64,000 nucleotides of DNA from Rhodopila globiformis (GTDB taxonomy: Bacteria > Pseudomonadota > Alphaproteobacteria > Acetobacterales > Acetobacteraceae). The stretch is from NCBI RefSeq assembly GCF_002937115.1, contig NZ_NHRY01000260.1:62001-126000 (forward strand), in the 5' to 3' direction. Within the stretch, counting starts at the first letter, position 1; each line of letters opens with the position of its first letter. The position numbers and the translations under genes were made by a program. A model generated the notes under the pieces. The model saw only the letters and a program-made list of their open reading frames with translations. It was not told the DNA's origin and did no database searches. Shown here one piece after another: positions 18,972 through 27,185 of the stretch.

Positions 18972-20684
18972 GTGGCAAGATTTAAAACCCGGCTTGATAA
19001 TGCTTGCTTTGTTCTAGGCCTGCTCACAGCCCTGGGAACCGGCGCGCGCGCGGATGAGGCGCTCGACCGTGCGGCGGCAAATCCCAGCAACTGGGCGATG
19101 TACGGGCACGGCTATGACAACACCCGCTACTCGCCGCTCAATCAGATCAACGCGAAAAATGTCGGCCACTTGAAGCTGGCCTATTCGTTCCAGCTCGGCT
19201 CGCTGCGCTCCAATGAATCGTCGCCGATCGTTATTGGTGATACGATGTATGTCAGCACCTCCTGGGGGCCGAAGTACGTCTACGCCATCAACGCCGCGAC
19301 CGGCGAGCGCAAGTGGACGTACGAGCCGGACATTCCCGACGACGTGCTGCAATACGGCTGCTGCGACGCCAACAGCCGCGGTGTGGCCTATGGCGCCGGC
19401 AAGATTTTCGTCGGCCGTCTCGACGGCAAGCTCGCGGCGGTCGATGCCGAGACCGGCAAGGAACTGTGGGTTACCACGGTTGTGGACTACAAGCAGGGTT
19501 CGGTCATTACTTCGCCGCCGCTTGTGGTCAAGAACATGGTCATCACCGGCTTTGGCGGCGGTGAATACGGCGCGCGGGGCAGCCTGCAGGCCTATGACAT
19601 CGAGACTGGCAAGCTGCTGTGGCGGACCTATACCATTCCGGGGCCGGGTGAGCCCAACAACGACACCTGGAAGGGCGACAGCTGGCAGCACGGCGGCGGC
19701 GCGCCCTGGCTGGTCGGGTCTTACGATCCCAAAACGGATACGGTGTTCTGGGGCACGTCGAATCCCGGGCCTTGGAACTCCGTTGTGCGCAGCACCGGCG
19801 ACGGCAACTATGGCAAGCTGACCAACCTTTACACCTCCAGCACGGTCGCCTTCGACCCCGGCGCCGGCAAGATCAAGTGGTGGGTGCAGGGAACGCCCGA
19901 GGACGCCTGGGACTATGACGGCGTCAACGAGCTGGTGCTGGCCAACCTGCCGCTGCACGGCAAGGAGACGCCGGTCTACATGAAGGCCGATCGCAACGGC
20001 TTCTTCTACGTCGTCAACCGCGACACCGGAAAGATCGTTTCTGCCGAGAAGTTTGTTCCGACGACCTGGGCCACCACGATCGACATTGCCACCGGCAAGC
20101 CGCAGGAGGTCGCCGACCAGCGTCCGGGGCCGAACCATCCGGTCAAGGGCGTCTGTCCGAACCTGATCGGCGGCAAGAACTGGCAGCCGATGTCGTATAA
20201 TCCCGAAACCCGGCTGGTCTACATCCCGTCCAACAACGTCTGCATGGACTGGTCCGTTTCGGAAGTGAACTACCGAAAGGGCGTATTCTACCTGGGCGCG
20301 GAATTCCCGACGCATCCGGGGCCGGGTGGCTACATGGGCGAACTGATTGCCTGGGACCCGATCGCGCACAAGAAGGTCTGGACCGTCAAGACCGACCTTC
20401 CGTTCAATGGCGGCACCATGACCACCGCGGGCGACCTGACGTTCTGGGGTGACCTTCATGGCGTGTTCCATGCCTATGACGCCAAAAACGGCACCGAACT
20501 GTGGAAGACGTCGCTTGGCTCGGGCATCGGCGCCGGCCCGATCAGCTTCTCGGTCAAGGGCAAGCAGTACATCGCCGTCGTTGTCGGACGCACCGCCTCC
20601 ATCCCTGCGTTCCTCGGTGCGGTCGGCAAGAAGATCACCGACGCCACGCCCGAGGGTGGCGCGCTGTTCGTCTTCACGGAGTGA
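18972..20684 (+). CDS. Lanthanide-type PQQ alcohol dehydrogenase
   Basis: A 570-aa periplasmic quinoprotein of the methanol/ethanol dehydrogenase family. It has a signal peptide (cleavage near GTGARA-DE), eight-bladed propeller repeats with W-docking motifs, the adjacent-cysteine disulfide ring C130-C131 (YGCCDAN), catalytic Asp314 and a second Asp316 in WDYDGVNE. In known enzymes the Asp two residues after the catalytic Asp marks lanthanide dependence (XoxF, PedH), while calcium enzymes have Ala or Ser there, so a lanthanide-PQQ enzyme is expected. By sequence it lies between XoxF and ExaA/PedH types, so substrate (methanol, ethanol or other primary alcohols) is open. It starts with GTG after AAGAGGACG and leads an operon with the XoxJ-cytochrome fusion, aldehyde dehydrogenase, DUF779 and cytochrome c genes. 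Confidence 0.93.
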   Translation: MARFKTRLDNACFVLGLLTALGTGARADEALDRAAANPSNWAMYGHGYDNTRYSPLNQINAKNVGHLKLAYSFQLGSLRSNESSPIVIGDTMYVSTSWGPKYVYAINAATGERKWTYEPDIPDDVLQYGCCDANSRGVAYGAGKIFVGRLDGKLAAVDAETGKELWVTTVVDYKQGSVITSPPLVVKNMVITGFGGGEYGARGSLQAYDIETGKLLWRTYTIPGPGEPNNDTWKGDSWQHGGGAPWLVGSYDPKTDTVFWGTSNPGPWNSVVRSTGDGNYGKLTNLYTSSTVAFDPGAGKIKWWVQGTPEDAWDYDGVNELVLANLPLHGKETPVYMKADRNGFFYVVNRDTGKIVSAEKFVPTTWATTIDIATGKPQEVADQRPGPNHPVKGVCPNLIGGKNWQPMSYNPETRLVYIPSNNVCMDWSVSEVNYRKGVFYLGAEFPTHPGPGGYMGELIAWDPIAHKKVWTVKTDLPFNGGTMTTAGDLTFWGDLHGVFHAYDAKNGTELWKTSLGSGIGAGPISFSVKGKQYIAVVVGRTASIPAFLGAVGKKITDATPEGGALFVFTE

Positions 20685-20689
20685 GCGTC

Positions 20690-21859
20690 GTGCGACGGAC
20701 CTTTCTGACAACTCTGATGGCTGGGACGGCGCTTTTTAGCGCCGTTTCCACCAGCCAGGCGGCGGCGCCGCTGCGGCTGTGCGCGGACCCGGCGAATTTG
20801 CCCTTCAGTACGTCGTCACCCGCGGCTGCGAAAGCAGGCACGCCGGGCCTTTACGTCGAGATCGGCCAGGCAGTCGCCGACGCGCTCGGCCGGCCGATGG
20901 AAACGATCTGGTCGCTCAGTTACTTTGGAAAGCGTAACCTGCGGACCACGCTGCTCGCCGGGCAGTGCGACTTCGCGGTGGGCCTGCCGGCGGTCGAAGA
21001 CTTCATGGGCCCGAGGGTCGTCTTCTCGCGCCCGATCATGTCCGTGGGCTACGCGCTGGCCGTGCCCAAGGATGCCGGGACCAACCTCAATGGCAAGCGG
21101 GTGGCGGTGCAGTTCGCGTCTCCACCGCAGAGTTTCGTGGCTACACGTGAAACGATCACGCCCGCGACGGTGATGGATCCTGATGCCGGCATGCGCCTGC
21201 TCGCGGACGGCAAGGTGGATGCGGCGTTCGTCTGGGGGCCGTCGGCAGGCTATGTCAACCATGCGGTGCTGCACGATGCGTTCCGGGTCGTGCCGGCGGA
21301 CGGGCCGCAGATGCGCTACGAGGCGGCCATCGGCTTTTCGCGCAAGAACAAGGAACTGCGCGATCAGGTGAACGCCGTCCTGCCGGGGCTGTCGGCGAAA
21401 ATCGCGGCACTTGTGGTGAAATATGCCGTGCCGGAAGGCCCGCCGGTCAAGCTGGCGGCGATGGATACGGTGCAGTCCGTGATTGCCGAGGCGCAGGCGC
21501 CGGCGGAAACGCCGAAGCCTGAGGCAAAGCCGGCGGAACAGCCTGCCGTGGCCAGCGTCAATCCAACGGCCGAGGCTCCCAAGGCGGCGCCCAAACCGTC
21601 GGCGGCGGAAGTGGCCGAAGGGCGCGAAATCTTCAACGGCACCTGCGCCCACTGCCACGGGCCGGACGCGGTGCAGTCGGAACGCCGCATCAACCTGCGC
21701 CTGCTGCGTCACCGTTACGGTGATGACATGTATGCCGTGTTCCACAAGACGGTGACGAAGGGACGGCCGTCCAAGGGAATGCCGACCTGGGGAAACGTGT
21801 TCACCGAGGACGATTTTTCAAAGATCTATGCTTTCCTGAGCACCATCCAGGCCCCCTGA
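20690..21859 (+). CDS. XoxJ-like binding protein fused to cytochrome c
   Basis: A 389-aa two-part exported protein. Residues 1-27 are a signal peptide. Residues about 28-255 are a family-3-type periplasmic substrate-binding fold (LRLCADPANLPFS, GLYVEIGQAVADALGRPM, GQCDFAVGLPAVEDFMGP), as in XoxJ/MoxJ/PedG proteins that accompany PQQ dehydrogenases. After a Pro/Ala/Lys/Glu-rich linker (about 265-305) comes a c-type cytochrome with C319-x-x-C322-H323 (GTCAHCHGPDA) and a likely axial Met in GMPTWG. XoxJ and the cytochrome acceptor are normally separate genes, so the fusion could tether electron acceptor to enzyme. The start is chosen as the GTG at 20690 with GGAG eight bases upstream; an earlier GTG at 20681 overlaps the stop of the dehydrogenase gene and is possible. 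Confidence 0.88.
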   Translation: MRRTFLTTLMAGTALFSAVSTSQAAAPLRLCADPANLPFSTSSPAAAKAGTPGLYVEIGQAVADALGRPMETIWSLSYFGKRNLRTTLLAGQCDFAVGLPAVEDFMGPRVVFSRPIMSVGYALAVPKDAGTNLNGKRVAVQFASPPQSFVATRETITPATVMDPDAGMRLLADGKVDAAFVWGPSAGYVNHAVLHDAFRVVPADGPQMRYEAAIGFSRKNKELRDQVNAVLPGLSAKIAALVVKYAVPEGPPVKLAAMDTVQSVIAEAQAPAETPKPEAKPAEQPAVASVNPTAEAPKAAPKPSAAEVAEGREIFNGTCAHCHGPDAVQSERRINLRLLRHRYGDDMYAVFHKTVTKGRPSKGMPTWGNVFTEDDFSKIYAFLSTIQAP

Positions 21860-21907
21860 TCCCGTCCGGATTTGCCGGACTGTTACAACAACATAACGGA
21901 GTGGAAA

Positions 21908-23428
21908 ATGGTTGAGAAAGCCCTGAGCGAAGTCGCACAGCAGATTGCGTTGCGATCACATTACGAAAACTGGATCGGCGGCAAGTGGGTTGCGCCGGTG
22001 AAGGGGCAGACCTTCGACAACCCGTCGCCGATCAACGGCCGCACCGTCAGCACGCATGCCCGCTCCACCGCCGAGGACATCGAACTCGCGCTGGACGCCG
22101 CGCATGCCGCCAAGGACGCCTGGGGCCGCACCTCGCCGGCCGAGCGCGCCCTCGTCCTGAACAGGATCGCGGACCGCATGGAGGAGAAGCTGGATCTTCT
22201 TGCCATGGTCGAGACGATCGACAACGGCAAGCCGATCCGCGAGACGAAGGCTGCGGATTTGCCGCTGGCAATCGATCATTTCCGTTACTTCGCCGGCTGC
22301 GTGCGCGCCCAGGAAGGCAGCCTGTCGGAAATCGACCACGACACCATCGCCTATCATTTCCATGAGCCGCTCGGCGTTGTCGGCCAGATCATTCCGTGGA
22401 ATTTCCCGCTGCTGATGGCGGTGTGGAAGCTGGCTCCGGCGATTGCCGCGGGCAACTGCGTGGTGCTGAAGCCGGCCGAGCAGACGCCGCTGGCGGTTTT
22501 GGTTCTGATGGAAACTATCGCCGATCTGCTGCCGCCTGGCGTGGTGAACGTGGTGACCGGGTTCGGCGTCGAGGCCGGCAAGCCGCTGGCGCAGAACAAG
22601 CGCATCGCCAAGATCGCCTTCACCGGCGAAACGACGACCGGCCGGCTGATCATGCAGTACGCCAGCGAGAATCTGATCCCGGTGACGCTGGAACTCGGCG
22701 GCAAGTCGCCCAACATCTTCTTCGCCGACGTCATGGCCGAGGATGACGACTTCCTCGACAAGGCGCTGGAAGGCTTCACCATGTTCGCGCTGAACCAGGG
22801 CGAGGTCTGCACCTGCCCGTCGCGCGTCCTGGTGCACGAAAGCATCTATGAGCGCTTCATCGAACGTGCCGTGGCGCGGACCCGCAAGGTGGTGCAGGGC
22901 AGCCCACTCGATCCCGCAACGATGATCGGCGCGCAGGCCTCCAACGACCAGTTGGAAAAGATCCTGTCGTATCTCGACATCGGCAAGCAGGAAGGGGCGA
23001 AGGTGCTGACGGGCGGCAATCGCGCCCATCTCGGCGGCGACCTTGAAGGCGGCTTCTACGTGGAGCCGACGATCTTTCAGGGCCACAACCGGATGCGGAT
23101 CTTCCAGGAGGAGATCTTCGGGCCGGTCGTGTCGGTCACGACCTTCAAGGACGACGACGAGGCGCTCGCCATCGCCAACGACACGCTTTATGGCCTGGGC
23201 GCCGGCGTGTGGTCGCGCAACGGCAACCGCGCCTATCGCTTCGGCCGGGCGATCCAGGCCGGGCGCGTCTGGACCAACTGCTATCACCTGTATCCCGCGC
23301 ATGCGGCGTTCGGCGGCTACAAGCAGTCGGGCATCGGGCGTGAGACGCACAAGATGATGCTGGATCATTACCAACAAACAAAGAACATGCTGGTCAGCTA
23401 CAGCCCGAAGGCACTGGGCTTCTTCTGA
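21908..23428 (+). CDS. NAD-dependent aldehyde dehydrogenase, ExaC-like
   Basis: A 506-aa aldehyde dehydrogenase of the ExaC/AcoD/AldB type. Catalytic Cys301 lies in [11 protein letters not shown], general-base Glu262 in [14 protein letters not shown], the NAD site is around [11 protein letters not shown] and FTGETTTGR, and the C-terminal [12 protein letters not shown] is typical. The enzyme is cytoplasmic and would oxidise acetaldehyde or another aldehyde from the periplasmic alcohol dehydrogenase to the acid. The ATG at 21908 follows a GGAG site and matches the family start; a longer frame begins at 21872. It lies 48 bases after the fusion gene and 53 bases before the DUF779 gene, in the same direction. 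Confidence 0.95.
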   Translation: MVEKALSEVAQQIALRSHYENWIGGKWVAPVKGQTFDNPSPINGRTVSTHARSTAEDIELALDAAHAAKDAWGRTSPAERALVLNRIADRMEEKLDLLAMVETIDNGKPIRETKAADLPLAIDHFRYFAGCVRAQEGSLSEIDHDTIAYHFHEPLGVVGQIIPWNFPLLMAVWKLAPAIAAGNCVVLKPAEQTPLAVLVLMETIADLLPPGVVNVVTGFGVEAGKPLAQNKRIAKIAFTGETTTGRLIMQYASENLIPVTLELGGKSPNIFFADVMAEDDDFLDKALEGFTMFALNQGEVCTCPSRVLVHESIYERFIERAVARTRKVVQGSPLDPATMIGAQASNDQLEKILSYLDIGKQEGAKVLTGGNRAHLGGDLEGGFYVEPTIFQGHNRMRIFQEEIFGPVVSVTTFKDDDEALAIANDTLYGLGAGVWSRNGNRAYRFGRAIQAGRVWTNCYHLYPAHAAFGGYKQSGIGRETHKMMLDHYQQTKNMLVSYSPKALGFF

Positions 23429-23481
23429 GCGAGTGGAGCGCGGGCCTTTGTCGCCCGCGCTCCTGCTTCTGGAGTGTTGAG

Positions 23482-23874
23482 ATGGTCGAGCGGGTTCGTG
23501 TGACGGAGGCCGCGGAAGCCGTCATCCGCCAACTTGAAGCGGCGCACGGCAATCTGGTGTTCCATCAGTCCGGCGGCTGCTGCGACGGCAGCGCGCCGAT
23601 GTGCTACCCACGCAATGAATTCCGCGTCGGCGCGCAGGACGTCTTCCTGGGAACGATCGCCGGCGTTCCTATGTTCATGGGCGCGGCGCAGTTCGAGTAC
23701 TGGGCGCACACGCAACTGATTATCGACGTCGTGCCCGGCCGGGGCGGCGGATTTTCGCTGGAGGCGCCGCTGGGCGTGCGATTTCTAACGCGCAGCCGGG
23801 TCTTCACCGACGCCGAGGCGGAGGAATTGAGCCTGGAAGGGCCGCCAAAGCGGGGCGACGAGGTGACGGAGTGA
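23482..23874 (+). CDS. DUF779-family protein
   Basis: A 130-aa protein matching DUF779, whose members nearly always neighbour aldehyde dehydrogenases of the ExaC/AcoD type. The conserved core HQSGGCCDGSAPMC holds three cysteines, and EYWAHTQLIIDVVPGRGGGF is also typical. The Cys cluster suggests metal or redox binding, but the function is not known. The ribosome site GGAG lies about ten bases before the ATG. Its stop overlaps a possible GTG start of the following cytochrome gene, so the two are probably coupled. Confidence 0.9.
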   Translation: MVERVRVTEAAEAVIRQLEAAHGNLVFHQSGGCCDGSAPMCYPRNEFRVGAQDVFLGTIAGVPMFMGAAQFEYWAHTQLIIDVVPGRGGGFSLEAPLGVRFLTRSRVFTDAEAEELSLEGPPKRGDEVTE

Positions 23875-23879
23875 ACGAC

Positions 23880-24284
23880 ATGATGAAGCGGCTGCGACTG
23901 TGGGCGGCCCCGGTGATCATCGCCACGGTCTTCGGCATGGCGAACGCGGTAGCGGCGGAGCCCGCAACTGACAGTGTGGCGAACGGAAAGGCCATTTTCC
24001 AGCGCACCTGCGCCAACTGCCATTCGCTGGAGATTGGCGTCAACAAAGTCGGACCGAGCCTCTGGCATGTCATGGGGCGGCCGATCGCGGCTGTGCCTGA
24101 CTTCAATTACTCGAAAAGCCTGCGGGAACGACGGACGGACTGGCAGGTCTGGGACGAGGCCACGTTGAACGTCTATCTCCGCAACCCGCGGGAAACCGTT
24201 CATAACGTAAAGATGTTCTTCAGGGGCCTGCCCAATCCGACGGACCGGGCGGATGTCATAGCGTATCTCAGTACTTTGCAGTAA
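23880..24284 (+). CDS. Class I c-type cytochrome
   Basis: A 134-aa exported cytochrome c. A signal peptide (about 1-26, ending AVAA) is followed by a haem site C44-x-x-C47-H48 (RTCANCHSLE), the KVGPSLWHVMGR loop of mitochondrial-type cytochromes, and an axial Met in NVKMFFRGLPNPTDRADVIA. It likely passes electrons from the PQQ enzyme or the fusion protein to a terminal oxidase. The ATG at 23880 has GGAG eight bases upstream; a GTG at 23871 overlapping the previous gene is an alternative. It is the last gene of the alcohol-oxidation operon. Confidence 0.92.
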   Translation: MMKRLRLWAAPVIIATVFGMANAVAAEPATDSVANGKAIFQRTCANCHSLEIGVNKVGPSLWHVMGRPIAAVPDFNYSKSLRERRTDWQVWDEATLNVYLRNPRETVHNVKMFFRGLPNPTDRADVIAYLSTLQ

Positions 24285-24289
24285 ATATC

Positions 24290-24306
24290 GGAGGGCCCCA
24301 CCCTCC
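24290..24306. terminator. Possible bidirectional terminator
   Basis: GGAGGG (24290-24295) and CCCTCC (24301-24306) form a 6-bp G/C stem with loop CCCCA, just after the cytochrome stop and before the end of the convergent sorbosone-dehydrogenase gene. There is no clear U tract, so this is a weak candidate. Confidence 0.35.
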
Positions 24307-24336
24307 CGGGCATTCCTGCGGCCGCACGCGGCGAAC

Positions 24337-25680
24337 TCAGGGCGCGGCGTGCACCCGCCAAACGGCATTTCCGACATCATCGGCCACCAACAGGCCACCG
24401 TGCCCATCCACCGCCACCCCGACCGGCCGGCCACGGGCCTCGCCGGCGGCATTGAGGAAACCGGTCAGGACATCCACCGGCTCGCCCTCCGGCTTTCCGT
24501 TTACGAACGGAATGAAAATCACCCGGTAGCCGCTCGGCGGGCGGCGGTTCCAGGAGCCATGCTGGCCGACGAAGGCGCCGGCGGTGAACGGCGGCGGCAG
24601 GCCGCTCCGCGCCGTAATCGCCAGCCCCAGCGAGGCGGTATGCGGTCCCAGCGCATAGTCCGGCGCGATCGCCCGTGCCACAAGGTCCGGTCGTTGCGGC
24701 TTCACCCGGTCATCGACGTGCTGGCCGAAATAGCTGTACGGCCAGCCATAGAAGCCGCCGTCCCGCACCGAGGTCATGTAGTCCGGCACAAGGTCGCTGC
24801 CCAGCGCATCGCGCTCGTTCACCGCGGTCCACAGCACCGGCGCCGGATCCAGCGCGAAAGCCAGGCCGTTGGGATTGCGCAGGCCGGTGGCAAAGCTGCG
24901 GTGCGTGCCGGTGGCGGCATCCACCTGCCAGATCTGCGCCCTGCCCGCCTCGGCCGCCATGCCGTTCTCGCCGACATTGCTGTTCGATCCGATGCTGACA
25001 TAGAGGAACCGGCCGTCCGGGCTGGCGACGAGGTTCTTGGTCCAGTGGTGGTTGAGCCGCCCCGCGGGCAATTCTGTCAGCACCGAACCGGGATCGTCGA
25101 TGCGCGTCTGGCCAGCGTGATAGGCATAGCGGCGGATCGCGTCGGTATCCGCAACGAACAGCCGGTCCCCGACAAGCGCGATGCCGTAGGGCGAGTTCAG
25201 TCCCTGCAGGAAAACCGAGCGGACGTCCGCCGTGCCGCTGCCATGCGTGTCGCGCAGCAGGATCAGCCGGTTGGGGCTGGGCACGCCGGCCCCGGCACGA
25301 GACATGATGCGCCGCGCGATGAAGCCGCGCAGGCCGGAGTCGTCGTCCGGCTTCGGCGGGGTATTCGTTTCGGCGACCAGCACGTCGCCGTTCGGCAGGA
25401 CATAAACGTTGCGCGGATGGTCGAGACCGGTCGCGAAGGCATCGACCGCAAGTCCCGGCGCCGGCGTCGGCCGCTCACCGGCGTGCCAGCCGATGGCCGG
25501 CGCGACTTTCACCGTCGGGAACAGCGTCCGCACCGGCGGCGGCAACTGCGGATGCGGGCCGATTCCGGCGGAAAGCGGCAGCTTCGCGCTCTCGCCGCGG
25601 GAGGCCATCCCGACCGCGACGCCGGCCAGCACCAGGATGACCGCGCCCAGGCTCAATCGTTTCATGGTGCGGCGTTGCAT
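24337..25680 (-). CDS. Sorbosone dehydrogenase-family PQQ propeller protein
   Basis: A 447-aa exported protein with an N-terminal hydrophobic signal ([19 protein letters not shown]) and a six-bladed beta-propeller of the glucose/sorbosone dehydrogenase family. Family segments include [80 protein letters not shown] and [10 protein letters not shown]. Members are PQQ-dependent sugar or aldose oxidising enzymes, and many remain uncharacterised. It converges on the PQQ alcohol dehydrogenase operon and could share its cofactor supply. The start [10 protein letters not shown] has AAAGGGG eight bases upstream; the internal Met at codon 6 is an alternative. Substrate unknown. Confidence 0.88.
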   Translation of the reverse strand: MQRRTMKRLSLGAVILVLAGVAVGMASRGESAKLPLSAGIGPHPQLPPPVRTLFPTVKVAPAIGWHAGERPTPAPGLAVDAFATGLDHPRNVYVLPNGDVLVAETNTPPKPDDDSGLRGFIARRIMSRAGAGVPSPNRLILLRDTHGSGTADVRSVFLQGLNSPYGIALVGDRLFVADTDAIRRYAYHAGQTRIDDPGSVLTELPAGRLNHHWTKNLVASPDGRFLYVSIGSNSNVGENGMAAEAGRAQIWQVDAATGTHRSFATGLRNPNGLAFALDPAPVLWTAVNERDALGSDLVPDYMTSVRDGGFYGWPYSYFGQHVDDRVKPQRPDLVARAIAPDYALGPHTASLGLAITARSGLPPPFTAGAFVGQHGSWNRRPPSGYRVIFIPFVNGKPEGEPVDVLTGFLNAAGEARGRPVGVAVDGHGGLLVADDVGNAVWRVHAAP

Positions 25681-25847
25681 GAAAAGCGCCCCTTTCGGTG
25701 CCGAAGCGTTGCAGCCGGATCATCGCACGGCACGAAGACGCCCGGCAAAGCACGGCTGTAGCTTTCATTGTCTGTTCGCGACAAGTTGACCGGACCGGCA
25801 GGCGATGGCCTGAAGCACAAGCGCGCCTCGGCCGACGCGGGGCAGCG

Positions 25848-27059
25848 CTACCAAAGCCGCCGGCTGGCCAGTTCCGCGCCCTGGGCAAGCGACGTGAGCT
25901 TTGCCCAGGCGATGTCGGCATGAACGCGACCGCCCAGGCCGCAATCGGTCGCGGCGATGACGTTCTCCCGGCCGACGATGTTGGCGAACCGCAGTATTCT
26001 CTCAGCCACCAGTTCGGGATGCTCGACAACGTTCGTGGCGTGGCTGACGACGCCGGGCAGGATCAGCTTGCCCTCCGGCAACCTGACGTCCTGCCAGACG
26101 CTCCATTCGTGCTCGTGGCGGACGTTTCCTGCCTCGAATGAATAAGCCTGGCAGTCGATCGCCAGCATCACGTCGATGATGTCGCGCATCGGAATGTCGG
26201 TGGTGTGCGGGCCGTGCCAACTGCCCCAGCACAGATGGAAGCGGATCCGGTCCCGGGGCAGGCCTTTGATGGCATGGTTCAATGCCTCGACCCGGCGCAT
26301 GGAAAATCGCCGGTACGCCTCGACCGTCGGTTCGGGATTGATCATATCCCAGTTCTCGGCAATCGACGGGTCGTCGAGTTGCAGGATCAGCCCGCTGTCA
26401 ACAATCGCCTTGTACTCCTCGCGCATCGCATCGGCGCAGGCGAACAGGAATTCATCATCGGTCTTGTAATAATCGTTGCCGATGCGCGAGGCGCTGCCCG
26501 GGGCGACCGACGTCATGAAGCCTTCCTCGATCCCATGGGCTGCCAGCGCCGCCTTGAAATGATCGATGTCGGCCTTGATGGCGGCCTGTCCCGTGTAGGT
26601 CAGCGGCCCCACGCAAACCGGGAAGTGCGCCGCCCTCGGTCCCGTGCTGACGCCTGACTCAGGATCGCCGTAAGCAGCCGCGAACCGCAGCCGGTCACGC
26701 CGATCGGCGAAACTCGTCAGCACCACCTCGCCAGGATGCGAGCGCCTGGCAGGCATTTCGTACAGGCCCGGACCGGACAGCATGAGACCGCCGAGGCGCT
26801 GAAAGGAATAGCTCCACCACGCGCCATAGTTCACCCGGTGTCCCATCGACTTGCCGAACTCGCCATCGCCCGGAATATCAATGCCGGCCGCCTTCTGGCG
26901 GCCCACCACGTCGCCGACCGCGGCGCGGAGCAACGCCTGGAACCGGGCCTCGTCCATGTCATCGTTGCCGGTCCGGCTGCGGTTGGCCTCGATCAGGCTA
27001 TCCGGACGCGGCAAGCTGCCGGCATGGCTGGTCAGAATGCGGTCTGTGCTCGCTTTCAT
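25848..27059 (-). CDS. MetE C-terminal-domain-like methyltransferase
   Basis: A 403-aa single-domain protein of the cobalamin-independent methionine synthase (MetE catalytic half)/epoxyalkane:CoM transferase family. Expected zinc-ligand regions are HLCWGSWHGPH, SFEAGNVRHEHEW and TDCGLGGRVHADIAWAKL. The N-terminal start with ILTSHAGSLPRP and GDGEFGKSMGH is typical of the short standalone group. Full-length MetE is about 750 aa, so this is not methionine synthase itself; a thiol alkyl transfer or degradation role is likelier. No neighbour points to a substrate. A 167-base gap separates it from the sorbosone-dehydrogenase-like gene, which is transcribed in the same direction. Confidence 0.85.
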   Translation of the reverse strand: MKASTDRILTSHAGSLPRPDSLIEANRSRTGNDDMDEARFQALLRAAVGDVVGRQKAAGIDIPGDGEFGKSMGHRVNYGAWWSYSFQRLGGLMLSGPGLYEMPARRSHPGEVVLTSFADRRDRLRFAAAYGDPESGVSTGPRAAHFPVCVGPLTYTGQAAIKADIDHFKAALAAHGIEEGFMTSVAPGSASRIGNDYYKTDDEFLFACADAMREEYKAIVDSGLILQLDDPSIAENWDMINPEPTVEAYRRFSMRRVEALNHAIKGLPRDRIRFHLCWGSWHGPHTTDIPMRDIIDVMLAIDCQAYSFEAGNVRHEHEWSVWQDVRLPEGKLILPGVVSHATNVVEHPELVAERILRFANIVGRENVIAATDCGLGGRVHADIAWAKLTSLAQGAELASRRLW

Positions 27060-27185
27060 AGTTTCCTCTCCGAATTATTTGCCGGGCCGTTCGCCGGCCA
27101 CGGCAACCCGGGCGGGGCGACGCCGGGCAACAATCGCTTTCGGCCCGGGGCATCAGGTCCAGCAGATCGATTGCAACTCCACCCG

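Noticed and set aside
18972-20684. Calcium-type MxaF methanol dehydrogenase
   Set aside because: Asp316 occupies the place where calcium enzymes carry Ala or Ser, and there is no mxaI small-subunit gene.
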